In this document: piece after piece, positions 1 to 10,599 of the stretch
Position numbering within the stretch: the stretch's first letter is position 1
Layout of the letters: each line of letters opens with the position of its first letter
NCBI GenBank assembly: GCA_012934845.2
Contig: WNNJ02002751.1
Coordinates: 186,001-250,000 of the forward strand
Direction: 5' to 3'
Length of the DNA: 64,000 nt
Source: Pomphorhynchus laevis
Lineage: Eukaryota > Acanthocephala > Palaeacanthocephala > Echinorhynchida > Pomphorhynchidae
The notes under the pieces: generated by a model
What the model saw: the letters and a program-made list of their open reading frames with translations, nothing else
The model's database searches: none
What the model was told of the DNA's origin: nothing
Program-made: the position numbers and the translations under genes

Positions 1-165
1 ATTCTGAATACGAAATTAAAAGTGGATACACAAAATTAGTATCATAAAAGTATTGTTAAGATTCTAAATGGCTAGTACGATCCATGTTAACAACCAATAA
101 CAAGCATTAAAATACACTTTAAATCACACATCCTCGTATAATATATAGGAGTATATAACACATAT

Positions 166-2195
166 CAAGGCCAAATCTTATCGATGAATAATCTCATCGC
201 TTATTAATCTTATCGATGATTAATCTTTTCGATGATTAATCTTATCGCTCATTAATATTATCGCTCATTAATCTTATCGGTTATTAATCTTATCGGTTAT
301 TAATCTTATATGTGATTAGTCGTATCAATGATTAACGTTATCGATGATTATTCTTATAGATAATTAATATTATCGATGATTAATCTAATTGATGATTATT
401 CTTATCGTTGATTAATCTTATCCATGATTAATCTTATCGATAATTAATCTTATCGGTTATTAATCTTTTCGGTTATTAATCTTATCGGTTATTAATCTTA
501 TCGGTTATTAATCTTATCGGTTATTAATCTTATCGGTTATTAATCTTATCTGATTAATCTTATCGCTTATTAATCTTATCGATGATTTATCTTGTCGATG
601 ATTTATCTTGTCGATGATTAATCTTATCGGTGATTAATCTTATTGATGATTAATATTATCGATATTTCATCTTATCGGATATTAATCTTATTGGATATAA
701 ATCTTATCGGTTATTAATCTTATCGGTTATTAATCTTATCGGTTATTAATCTTATCGGTTATTAACCTTATCGGTTATTAACCTTATCGGTTATTAATCT
801 TATCGGTTATTAATCTTATCAGTGATTAATCTTATCAGTGATTAATCTTATCGATGATTTATCTTGTCGATGATTTATCTTGTCGATGATTAATCTTATC
901 GGTGATTAATCTCATTGATGATTAATCTTATCGATAATTCATCTTATCGGATATTAATCTTATTGGATATAAATCTTATCTGTTATTAATCTTATCGGTT
1001 ATTAATCTTATCGGTTATTAATCTTATCGGTTATTAATCTTATCGGTAATTAATCTTATCGGTTATTAATCTTATCAGTGATTAATCTTATCGCTTATTA
1101 ATCTTATCGATGATTTATCTTGTCGATGATTTATCTTGTCGATGATTAATCTTATCGGTGATTAATCTTATTGATGATTAATCTTATAGATAATTCATCT
1201 TATCGGATATTAATCTTATTGGATATAAATCTTATCAGTTATTAATCTTATCGGTTATTAATCTTATCAGTTATTAATCTTATCGGTTATTAATCTTATC
1301 GGTTATTAATCTTATCGGTTATTAATCTTATCGGTTATTAATCTTATCGGTTATTAATCTTATCGGTTATTAATCTTATCGGTTATTAATCTTATCGGTT
1401 ATTAATCTTATCGGTTATTAATCTTATCGGTTATTAATCTTATCGGTTATTAATCTTATCGGTTATTAATCTTATCGGTTATTAATCTTATCGATAATTT
1501 ATCTTATCGATAATTAATCTTATCGATTATTAAACTTATCTGGAATTAATCTTATCGCTTATTAATCTTATCAGTGATTAATCTTATCGGTTATCTTTTT
1601 TATCGGTGATTTATCTTATCGCTTATAAATCTTATCGAGGATTAATCTTATGGATTATTAATATCATCGATGATTAATCTTATCGCTTATTAATCTTATC
1701 GGTTATTAATCTTATCGGTTATTAATCTTATCAGTTATTAATCTTATCGATGATTTATCTTATCGGTTATTCATTTTATCGGTTATTAAACTTATCTGGA
1801 ATTAATCTTATCGGTTATTAATCTTATCGGTTATAAATCTTATCGGTTATTAATCTTATCGGTTATTAATATTATCGGTTATTTATCTTATCGGTTATTA
1901 ATCTTATCGGTTATTAATCTTATCGGTTATTAATCTTATCGGTTATTAATCTTATCGGTTATTAATCTTATCGGTTATTAATCTTATCGGTTATTAATCT
2001 TATCGATTATTAATCGTATCGGTTATTAATCTTATCGGTTATTAATCTTATCGGTTATTAATCTTATCGGTAATTAATCTTATCTGTGATTAGTCGTATC
2101 GATGATTAATGTTATCGATGATTATTCTTATAGATAATTAATCTTATCGATGATTTATCTTGTCGATGATTAATTTTATTGATAATTAATCCAAG
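166..2195. repeat. 16-bp satellite array with higher-order units
   Basis: About 2 kb of head-to-tail 16-bp units whose commonest form is CTTATCGGTTATTAAT, with variants in the middle bases (CGATGATTAAT, CAGTGATTAAT, TGGATATAAAT). A block of variants starting with two GATGATTTATCTTGTC-like units recurs at 581, 853 and 1,109, that is at 272 and 256 bp, exact multiples of 16, so higher-order units exist. The most uniform stretch is about 1,240-1,490. The first 165 bases of the window are AT-rich and hold nothing I can name. The array ends where a decayed retroelement begins. Confidence 0.95.
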
Positions 2196-2745
2196 TAAAA
2201 TCATATCAGATGAACATCGTGAGGCACTGTCTCTTGGATTAAATTTTTTTCCCGTGCAACGTGAATTTAACAGACTGAATTTTATGAACTCTCTCAGAAG
2301 TATGACTAATCGGACATTTGAAAACATCGCAAATCCAAATTAAAGACAAATTATTGAAAGTAAAGTAGTGAAAACTGATAAAATACTACGATATATCGGC
2401 ATGCCATCAGACACGAACTACAAACTAAATTTAAACAATAGTGAAATGAAAGCTATTCACGATCTCAGCAACATGACTGATATAGTCCTACAAAAAATCC
2501 GATAAAGGAGGTAAAACGGTCATATGGGAAAAAGACTGTTTAATTGAAGGTAATAGACAGCTAAACACAGGCACATATAAGAACATCACAATGGAAGAAC
2601 ATCTAAGTATTGTAAACAAACTGAACACGGAAATAAAACGAATGCTTAAAAATATGAAGCCGAAAATGTTCTAGTACAAAAACGTCGTTCTGAAAAAATG
2701 TATCTTGTATCAAAAATACATAAATGTACTAGCCCGTGTGATCCA
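2196..2745 (+). mobile_element. Decayed Penelope-like element, N-terminal part of RT ORF
   Basis: In the plus strand, short reading stretches resemble the region before and at the start of the RT of canonical Penelope-like elements: a SLGLNF motif at about 2,255, then DKGGKTVIWEKD (about 2,504-2,540) followed by GNRQLNTGTY and a threonine-rich segment. The DKG-type motif followed by a strand and RQL is characteristic of PLE RTs. The element is broken in several places and lacks its RT core and GIY-YIG endonuclease here. Family assignment comes from motif order only. Confidence 0.6.
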
Positions 2746-3336
2746 ATAATTTTGATTCCCCGTGAGATCCAATAATTTTGTTAATCTTTTAATTTAAGAT
2801 TACAAATCTATTTTTCACAATTCTAATAATTTGAAAGATTTTTAAAGGTTTTATTAATATCTTTTGTTTATTAAGCTTTAGCCATGGGTACATTACTAAT
2901 TTAAAGAATATAATGGAATTCCAAGAGCCTGATCTAAAGTAATTCTATAATCCTAGTAGAGGTTATAACACAATGAACAATTAAATGTAGCATTATTTCA
3001 GCAGGTAAAGCGTGTTTTGCTTTGGAGAAAAGCACCAGTTGTTGGCTTCCTGCCGATATACTTTCTGAGCAAAATAAATCGTTGTTCGAAGTGAGATTCC
3101 GATCTTTTATAAAGACCGTTATTTTGAAACCAAATGAAATCTTCTTTTCAGGTATTTCCGCTGTTCTAAGCATAAATATTTGTGTATTAAAAAGTCAAAT
3201 AACATAATATTTAATTATTCTTTATGTTTTAAAAAATCAAAAATATAATATTTAATTATTCATATTGTAATGATACAATTGCATTTAATCTACAATATTT
3301 CTATTAAATAATTTGTTTTTTTTTACAAAATTATAA
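2746..3336. other. Gap: AT-rich, one weak exon-like stretch
   Basis: No confident gene. Two near copies of a phrase around TGATCCAATAATTTTG lie at about 2,738-2,790. On the minus strand, 3,165 down to about 2,990 is open and begins after a CTTAG acceptor-like site; it encodes a segment containing KKISFGFKITVFIKD. It could be a host exon, but I see no convincing donor and no family match. From 3,200 on the sequence is AT-rich. Confidence 0.2.
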
Positions 3337-3720
3337 ATTTTTCAAAATAATAAAAGGGTTCTAAAAATTTGTTCAAGTACGCTATGCTTCGATACACTCA
3401 TACAAGCGGATGCCGAACGCTCTTTTTGTGGTCTATAATTTTCTTGTCTCTTGCTTGAAATGCGATGGGTAATAAGCTGAATAATTCTATTTGTATGAGT
3501 TCCAGTTCGGCCAAATGTCGAAAATACAATGGGACAAAAGTGTCCTTGTTCAATTTCTCTCTTTCGTGATATTTTTTTTGGTTTTCTTTCCAATAAGTAC
3601 TTGTAAAACGATCGACTTTCTTTGCTCCTGTATGATTCAGCATTAATATTTGATAGACAATCGTCAAAAAACGTTCGCTAAAATCGACGAGCAATAAGAT
3701 TAAGTCAAGATACACCTAGG
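3337..3720 (-). mobile_element. LINE family A fragment A11, C-terminal endonuclease end
   Basis: Minus-strand reading in two frames matches the end of the family A protein. It shows KKYHER followed by an acidic/basic segment, TFVPIVFSTFGRTGT (the counterpart of FIPLIFSSSGGMGK in A1), and then SASACMS, the counterpart of the SASACLRS motif near the A1 C-terminus. The copy is 5'-truncated and frameshifted. It contains only the region downstream of the RLE catalytic residues, so it encodes no function. Confidence 0.6.
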
Positions 3721-3936
3721 CGCGCACCATCACTACGACACGTTGTTTTGTTAAAAACATTTCTACTATGTAACAAACTTCCGTAAATGTTTGTGACAAC
3801 GCATTTTGTATTTCATTGTCTCTGGCTTTAATAATTCATTAAAATATTTTATTATATTATATTTTTAATATTATTAATATAATTTATCTAAAATTAATTA
3901 AATAATACAAATTTCTATTATAAATCAATAAAAAAA

Positions 3937-4262
3937 CAGTGATCCGGCTAGCAGATCACACAACTAGGTAGGTTTCTAATAGATCGTTAGAATATGTTCC
4001 CCTACCAACAGTAATATATAGAAATGTATATCTACACCGCTGGAGCGGCCAGCCTAGTGGATGTAACGTTGAATCGCGATACAGACGTCCTGAGTTCAAA
4101 TCCGATCAGCATCAGTGTACATTGAAGCAGATAATAAGGATCGAAACGTGAAATGTAGGTCTGGGTCAGCAGCTGATGAGACCCACCCAGACTGATTAGT
4201 AGCGTCCTGCTGTATCAAAAATAAGATTAATACCTGTGAGGATAATATCGTGCCACAATCGG
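3937..4262 (+). mobile_element. tRNA-derived SINE, copy 1
   Basis: A roughly 325-bp repeat present twice. It opens with a hairpin (GTGATCCG-GCTAG-CAGATCAC, one mismatch in this copy). It has a tRNA-like region at about 4,041-4,125 with a box A-like CCTAGTGG and a clear box B, AGTTCAAATCC (4,093-4,103), so RNA polymerase III transcription from an internal promoter is likely. The body ends with GTCAGCAGCTGATGAGACCCACCC and a less conserved tail. There is no coding capacity. It is known to be mobile only by inference from the second copy. Confidence 0.75.
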
Positions 4263-4337
4263 AAAAATTTCTGCTCACAGATGCAATCAAATACAATTAA
4301 AAACTCTGTTAAAATTACATTCGTGTGCCACGTAATC

Positions 4338-4585
4338 TGTTTTTTAGGCATTATTAATTATCCACACGAGAAAAACTATTTTTTGTTAGAGTTAATTATA
4401 ACAACGTTTCGGTCAATCACAGTGACCCTTTTCAAGTTGAAAGTTTTCAAATCTTTGAAAACTTTGAAAGTTTTGAAAACTTTCAACTTGAAAAGGGTCA
4501 CTGTGATTGACCGAAACGTTGTTATAATTAACTCTAACAAAAAATTGTTTTTCTCGTGTGGATAATTAATAATGCCTAAAAAACA
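4338..4585. repeat. 248-bp near-perfect palindrome
   Basis: Two arms of about 114 bp, reverse complements with very few mismatches, separated by a loop of roughly 20 bp centred near 4,461. The outer ends are TGTTTTTTAGGCATT and AATGCCTAAAAAACA. Each arm carries TTTCGGTCAATCACAGTGAC, a phrase like those at PLE termini. It lies exactly between the two SINE copies. Open frames read through it on both strands are mirror images and not genes. It may be a fold-back element or an inverted duplication of a PLE end. Confidence 0.85.
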
Positions 4586-4615
4586 ATTAAAAACATTCAT
4601 TGCAAGTGGCAGCAT

Positions 4616-4946
4616 GAAAAACGGGTGATCCGGCTAGCGGATCACACACATCGTGTAGGTTTCTAATAGATCGTTAGAATACGATCCCCTACCAAAATAA
4701 TATACAGAAATGTATATCTACACCACTGGAGCAGCCAGCCTAGTGGATGTAGCGTTGAATCGCGATACAGACGTCCTGAGTTCAAATCCGATCAGCATCA
4801 GTGTAAGGAGTAAGCAGATAATAAGGGTCGAAACGTGAAATGTAGGCCTGGGTCAGCAATTGATGAGACCCACCCGGCTGATTAGAAGCGTCCTGCTGTA
4901 TCAAAATTAGGAACATTACCAGTGAGGATAATGTTATGCGACAACC
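4616..4946 (+). mobile_element. tRNA-derived SINE, copy 2
   Basis: Second copy, same orientation, about 684 bp downstream of copy 1. Its 5' hairpin is perfect: GTGATCCG (4,625-4,632), loop GCTAG, CGGATCAC (4,638-4,645). Box B AGTTCAAATCC is at 4,779-4,789. Differences from copy 1 are scattered substitutions plus a short length change after box B, so the copies are diverged and separate insertions or an old duplication are both possible. Confidence 0.75.
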
Positions 4947-6355
4947 AGATAAATATTTATTGTATAATTATTTATCTTTATTGTTAAGTTATATAATGTA
5001 TAAAATACGTATACTCAGTTATCTGACCTGATTGAATTTATTAATGAACATATTCAATTGATTATAATTATTTAAATAGTACAATGAGTTTAAACATCAA
5101 GTGGAAATAAATTAATAAATTTTCAAAAATAAAAAAAAATATTAATTTTTTCTCGATGCTTAAACGATTTTAATCTTGTAAATAAATTATTTAATTGACA
5201 TTTTGCTTAATAATGGCATCAATAATGACATTAGCTACATTTTAATACTTCAGCTCAAATGAACACCTATTCGGAGTGCCATACAGCCGATATTGAGCCA
5301 AACAATTCTATGTTTTGTGACAGTACTTTCACTAAATGCATAAATTCTTTTGGGTCATGGGAACGATTTACAAAGGTTCGTAATTTGTAAAAAAAACTAG
5401 ATTAAAGAATGCATTGATTGACAATTCAACTGATTACAGTATTTATAAAATCTAAACATCATAGCTAAAATAGTGTTTTTTCTTCGATCGAGTAATAGCT
5501 AACTTTAAGATAGGAAATATCAAAAGGTTGCTAAGAATATTTAAAAATGATATCGCTTTCGATTTATTTATGTTATGCCACATCAATGTGTATGAAATGA
5601 AAAATTAAATGATGAACTATTAAATCATTGGGGATAATTAATCAATAGATAAAACATGGCCAAAACATGATAGTTTTTCTGATTATCTATAATGTGATAA
5701 AATTGTGAAAGCAACATTTGGACTGTCCGAACTAGGCAAATTACCTTATGCTGATACATCATCCATTATTAATTAGTCAATTCATTAAACATTGATTTTT
5801 ATTTTCAATTTCAATTTTTAATATTAACTTTATAAATAATTATTATATTAATATAATATTAATTAATATAATTATAATTATATTACTTTATTATATAGAT
5901 AGTATAAAACACTTGGACTTAGTTTGCTGATTCGTTTTGATGTTGCATCAATGTGTATGAGATCAATAATCTTAAATAATAAATATTTATAATAATTCAT
6001 TATTTAATTATTTATTTTTTAACATTATTTTTAATTTATAAATAGTATAAAAAACTTGGACTGAGGTAGCTGATTTGATTTGTGTTGATGCTGCAGTTAT
6101 CACGTACTACAAACTCATTGCAGTGTAAAAAAATTAATCAACAATTTTTACCTTTGATCTGATTTGTTCTTGTACTTTGTTTTCCCGGTAATATAATTTC
6201 TGTCAGAAATACTTAAACTATCTATTCTTGATACAGCATTGTTATTTTTCTGCTTATGTTCAAGGAAGTTTAATGAATTTTCCATTTATTATAACGGAGA
6301 AGCATACAACAAAATATTATTAAATATATTAAATTAACAATTTATAAATCAACAA
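4947..6355. other. Gap: AT-rich DNA with degraded Naiad-tail repeats
   Basis: No gene. The stretch is strongly AT-rich. It contains several decayed copies of a repeat whose end reads TACGTAGACTCAGTTAGCTG and a T-rich flank: ends at about 5,010-5,040, 5,905-5,935 and 6,050-6,080, with more internal tail sequence at about 5,745-5,830. These match the 3' tail of the Naiad-type elements further right. A 57-bp scrap of LINE C1 is embedded at 5,687-5,743 (listed separately). Confidence 0.6.
5687..5743 (+). repeat. 57-bp scrap of LINE C1, inverted relative to C1
   Basis: This segment is identical to the reverse complement of 7,602-7,658, inside the C1 ORF2 (the segment encoding KATFGLSELGKL). Flanks differ abruptly on both sides. 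Zero mismatches in 57 bases stand out in a region where other repeats are heavily decayed. Confidence 0.9.
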
Positions 6356-6356
6356 A

Positions 6357-6520
6357 TGATACCATTCCGCGTGAATTTATAATGGTATAAATGATACCAT
6401 TCCGCGTGAATTTATAATGGTATAAATGATACCATTCCGCGTGAATTTATAATGGTATAAATGATACCATTCCGCGTGAATTTATAATGGTATAAATGAT
6501 ACCATTCCGCGTGAATTTTT
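6357..6520. repeat. 35-bp minisatellite, nearly five units
   Basis: Units begin ACCATTCCGCGTGAATTTAT at 6,361, 6,396, 6,431, 6,466 and 6,501, exactly 35 bp apart and almost identical. Each unit contains ATACCATT and its complement AATGGTAT, so each could fold into a hairpin. The array sits at the 3' side of LINE C1 (minus strand) and may mark its 3' junction. Confidence 0.95.
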
Positions 6521-7079
6521 GATGTAAGCCCGGCGCAAAAGAATGACGAATGCCGTTTTGTTATCACAATAACTCATCAGTGGCAGATCCCTCTCACTAC
6601 TGGATGCAGAGGAGGACTAGCAGACGGCAATCAATGAATGAATCAAAGTGAATGATGTACTAGAAAATTTCTAGTAACATCATCTAGAGTGCTGAATCAG
6701 CACTACAGTTTCACCAAATTGGATCATTAGCATAAAAGCACCGGCAAATGCCAGCGCAAGGTATCTATTCAAAAACAACAACGATCTAAGCTTCTAAACG
6801 AGTAACTTTTGTTTTTTTAATCTTAGAAACGTAGTATCTGATTTTAGTTTTGTTATAAGCTTAGGTTGGAGAATCATTGAAGTTTTGTATTTATAATACG
6901 GGAATAAAATTTTGATATAGCATAAATAAACAAATAAACAGTTGTCTTTCTTCTTATTTCTTGATCTGCGTAAATTTCATTGATTGACTCATTGATTGTG
7001 CGTTACACAGGTACGCATCGTCAGCCGAAATAAGCCTGTAAGCCTACCCCCACTTCAGCGTTTCTATTATTTTTAAAGA

Positions 7080-9290
7080 TAAACAAGACAAATGAGCACA
7101 GAAAAATACATGTAAGAGTTATGAGCATGCTGTGTTGCAAAAACAGCATACACAAGTTGATGATCGTTCATGTATGATTCTTCCTTTTTTACAGAACTTG
7201 GGGTGATATCCGTCAAGCGAAGCTCTCTAGATTAAAGTGCGCTTACTTGCGAGAGGGCTACGCCAAGCTGTTTGAATAAAATCAGAAGTCTGATAGATAT
7301 CCTGATCAAGTTTAAGTACTTTGCCGTCGAATAAATTTAGATTTCTAAGAAGACCATCAGTCAAAGGAAGATTCATCTCTTTCTGCAATGAAACTGATAA
7401 AGGAGGCAGCTTTGCTAGAACTTGAACAGCCGTGGATGAAGTTTTTGGAGATACGCCTACCAACCTTTTTATAAATCTTGACAGGCACTTATCTAACTGG
7501 CAAAAGTTTTCTGAAGTCAAGTCTACCCAGATACAAGCTAGTCCATATTGTACTCTTGGAAGCAACATTATAAAAAAATATCGTAACCGTGCCTCAAAAG
7601 ATAATTTGCCTAGTTCGGACAGTCCAAATGTTGCTTTCACAATTTTATCACATTATAGTTCAAAATGTTGAGAAAAAGACTATCTAGATGTGATTAACAT
7701 TTCGAGATACAGATGCTTCGATTCAAAATCGAGCGGAGCGTCTTGATAGCATAGAATGTCTGATCGACGTAGTCGACCTTATCTTCGGAACTTAATTACT
7801 TTAGACTTTTAGGTTCACTTGAATACGATTAGTAAAACAGAACGCTGAGAGCGAGTTTAAAGCTACTTGGGCATTGGAAATAGATTTAGAAATAATAGCA
7901 AGATCGTCTGCGCATAATACACATGAAATATCTGAACGATCGTGACCTAGACTACTAGGAAGATCAGCAGTGCGGAAACTGAATAACAAAGGACTTAGAG
8001 GGCGCCCTGAAGGACACCACGATTGACAAGAAACTCATTCGAATAATTTATGCCGTCAAAAATGCGAAGAATGTTTTGTTGCAAAATAGAATTCAATAAA
8101 TAAAGAATAGGACCGCCTAAACCTACACTACGAGCTAACTTTTCTAAGAGAAGTAATTTGATGATATCATCTCTACAACCACATGGAAATTGAGCACATA
8201 ATAAAAGACAATTAAAGAAGTAAGTCCAAAAATCCAAATATGAGCAAGACAGAAGAAAGGTTGTTTAATTTGCTCGACACAAAGAAGATCGGATCCCGCA
8301 GCTTTACGATAAACCATATTGCGAAGGGCTATTGACAGCTCATTAACCGAGAATAACTTGTTTTGCGGATCAACGTTTTACGGTACGAATGAATATATTG
8401 AGATTGATGACGAATCCACAAAGTCTGGATCGTAGAGTAACGTGGAAAAGTGTGTAAACCACTTAAAGAGAGGAATGCGAGAACTTAGGTGATTCTTATT
8501 ATTAGAGATCTTCCATGATTTCTTTTCAGCTTTTTCCTGAAGCTTTATTTCGTCATTAAGCTTGACACCTTCTCTAAATTTCTCTATTAATATACAGTAT
8601 TCTCTTAGAAGCCTTACATAATTTGGACGCACTGAATGCTCGTAGCGCAACTCCCGAGACAATCGCAAAATATGATTCTATAACATTTTTAAATGCAATG
8701 GCTTAGCCGAAAACTTATAGTTAGGAAATCGACAACCCTTTTTAACGCAAGCAGGTCATAGCGTAGATCTAACACAAGAGAAACTATCAGGAAGGTTTCC
8801 TTCATGAAAGAGCAATAAAGCTCTTGAAACTAGATTATAATCGATTAAAAATGGCTTAATCTTTCTGCTTAAGATAGCTGTGGGTTTAGTCTGCTGAATG
8901 GGTGCATCAATACATTTAATTATGCAATAGACTGGCTTATGTTTTCGCCTCAATGACCATTCTGAAGAAAGCTTGAGATGGACATCGTGAATGCCCATAT
9001 TCGAAAAACCTATATCTAAACAACTTCTGCCGTTGTAAGCCTCGTAGGACCAGCCTTCTTCGGGAACGAATAGAAACATATTTCTGGATAGAAAGAAATT
9101 AGCAACTCGTTCTAACTTATTATGTAAAGGTACTGAGAAGCGAGCGTTAAAATCCCCACTATACAGGGGATGAACAAAAAGTTTCATTCAAAATTAGAAA
9201 ATCAAAACAGGAAAATCAAAATTTTATTCCATCATTAAGGAGACTTTGCAAGCCTTCGACATTAAAGATTAGCAATTTCAAGATTGTGTA
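7080..9290 (-). pseudogene. LINE C1 ORF2 (AP endonuclease, RT), broken
   Basis: Pieces in order on the minus strand: LLIFNVEGLQ at about 9,260 (start of the AP endonuclease), an internal deletion, then SGDFNARF at about 9,155 and a downstream segment with SCLDIGF (9,187-8,756). After a linker, the RT follows: NRGVLQGA near 8,000, CADDLAIIS (7,905-7,880; Cys where Tyr is usual, both catalytic Asp present), and the thumb at 7,640-7,227. A stop at 7,225 interrupts a C-terminus that C2 continues as a CxxC...H...C knuckle. Several frameshifts; no product expected. Confidence 0.75.
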
Positions 9291-9488
9291 CTGACTATTA
9301 ATGAACATGGATACTTTAGTCTCAGATAGTCATATGGGGGCAGCAGCCGATAAAGCCTCTGGAACTTTCTCGTTATGTTGCTGTTTTGAAAGCTTTATTA
9401 TTCTATTGTTACGAACATAGAATACTTCTGAGGGATCAGAATTGCGTTTTAAGGCTAACTGTCTAAGTAATTCTTTTTGAGATTCTCT

Positions 9489-10444
9489 CTACGGGGAAAG
9501 CTGCGGGTTTATTAAGACTTTCATAAACCGAGCAAAATTCTTCAATTTGTAAGCATTTCTTAAGATAAATTGAGAATACGATTCATTTGTGGTCACTAGT
9601 AACCATGCTGGAATATCAGTTTTCCTAGATATAAATCTCTTAAGTTTCAAATTTAAATCCAAAGGCACTTTAACTCCCAATTCTTTAAATAGCTCCTCAA
9701 CAAGTTCTCCATCGTTGTCTAAATTCTGTAGACCACTTATAATGACGTTTTGAGATCGACGAGACTCCCTATCACATTGCTGTAGAAGTTTTAACGGAGA
9801 AAGTTCTTTTTGAAGATGAGAAGTAGCAAATATTGACCTGGCGACCTCTCTTCTAACAACACCTGCAAATGATGGGATACGCGGATTGCTAGCATCATCA
9901 TTGATAATAATCGCATTACCATATTGTTTGGAATTTTCCAAAGATCCACGAACAAAGCATTTTTTTGCTGTTCCTGAATATTACAGATTTCGCTCTTTAC
10001 CTCAGAAATAGCAAGGTTGGCCTCATCGACGGACTGTTTAGTCAAGTGAAGACGTTCTGCCGAACACTGATCGCAGAGAAAATCTTTCAAAAAGAACTCT
10101 CTATCAACACTATGTGGAGCTTTGACAAGGGTTCGTAGGGAGCATTTTGAAGCAGTACATTTCATGTCCAGAGTGACAAATAAAGATGTATCTATATAAT
10201 CAGGCGTTGTTGAAGGTATAAGGCTATTTCGATTGGCACACCTATCATTAGGTAAACAGTCCACACATGCACGACCTGATTTCACACATGAACAATTTTT
10301 GCAGTAAGCTTTTTGTCCATTGCATGCACAGCAATGAGGATGAGAAGTCATTATATTTCCTTGTGTGGTTAAGCTTGAAATTATATTTAATCGTAATCTG
10401 ATTGATCGTGTCTTGACTCTCGTGTTATAATTCTCGTAGCTCAA
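9489..10444 (-). pseudogene. LINE C1 ORF1, Cys-rich RNA-binding-type protein
   Basis: The first frame runs from 10,444 (a second Met at 10,351 directly precedes the Cys-rich domain and is the likelier start) and continues in another frame from about 9,941, so there is one frameshift. The domain has CC-x-C-x6-C-x2-C-x-C-x6-C-x2-C-x5-C-x-N spacing, like the CXC/TCR (tesmin/TSO1) zinc-binding pattern, and nearly the same as the N-terminus of family A LINEs. Downstream are a second Cys pair (FLCDQC), a helical segment, and a VIISGL strand typical of the RRM-like part of LINE ORF1 proteins. ORF1 proteins bind element RNA. Confidence 0.7.
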
Positions 10445-10599
10445 TGATTGTTGCTCAATACTCCTTGCTCGTTCCTTGGAGATTTTCTTAGTTTTAATTC
10501 ACGTTTGATTTGCTGACATTACAAATAATGCGAGATATGTGCCCTTTTTATCTTTATTTATAGATCGTATAAATATATCGTATGCTATAATAATATGTA

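Larger units (their letters stand above)
6521..10470 (-). mobile_element. APE-type LINE C1 (two ORFs), decayed
   Basis: Read on the minus strand: a 5' ORF1 with a Cys-rich domain (10,444-9,489), then ORF2 with remnants of an AP endonuclease, RT, and a C-terminal domain down to about 7,080. A non-coding 3' region reaches the minisatellite at 6,520. C1 and C2 (60.4-62.0 kb) are the same family: both have the thumb segment QLDxCxxRFxKRxVGVSPK. Both ORFs carry frameshifts, stops and an internal deletion. Clade is not resolved; it is APE-bearing (Jockey/R1-I or L1/Tx1 groups), not RLE-bearing. Confidence 0.8.

Noticed and set aside
166-2195. Telomeric repeat
   Set aside because: The 16-bp unit does not resemble telomere repeats, is variable, and continues into ordinary sequence.
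4041-4125. A tRNA gene
   Set aside because: Box A and B are present but the cloverleaf is not, and the segment is part of a dispersed repeat with a non-tRNA body, so a SINE.
4236-4615. Open frames of 109 and 79 codons on opposite strands
   Set aside because: They read through the two arms of the palindrome and give mirror-image peptides; no family features.
6357-6520. CRISPR-like array
   Set aside because: 35-bp units are directly adjacent with no spacers, in a eukaryotic context.
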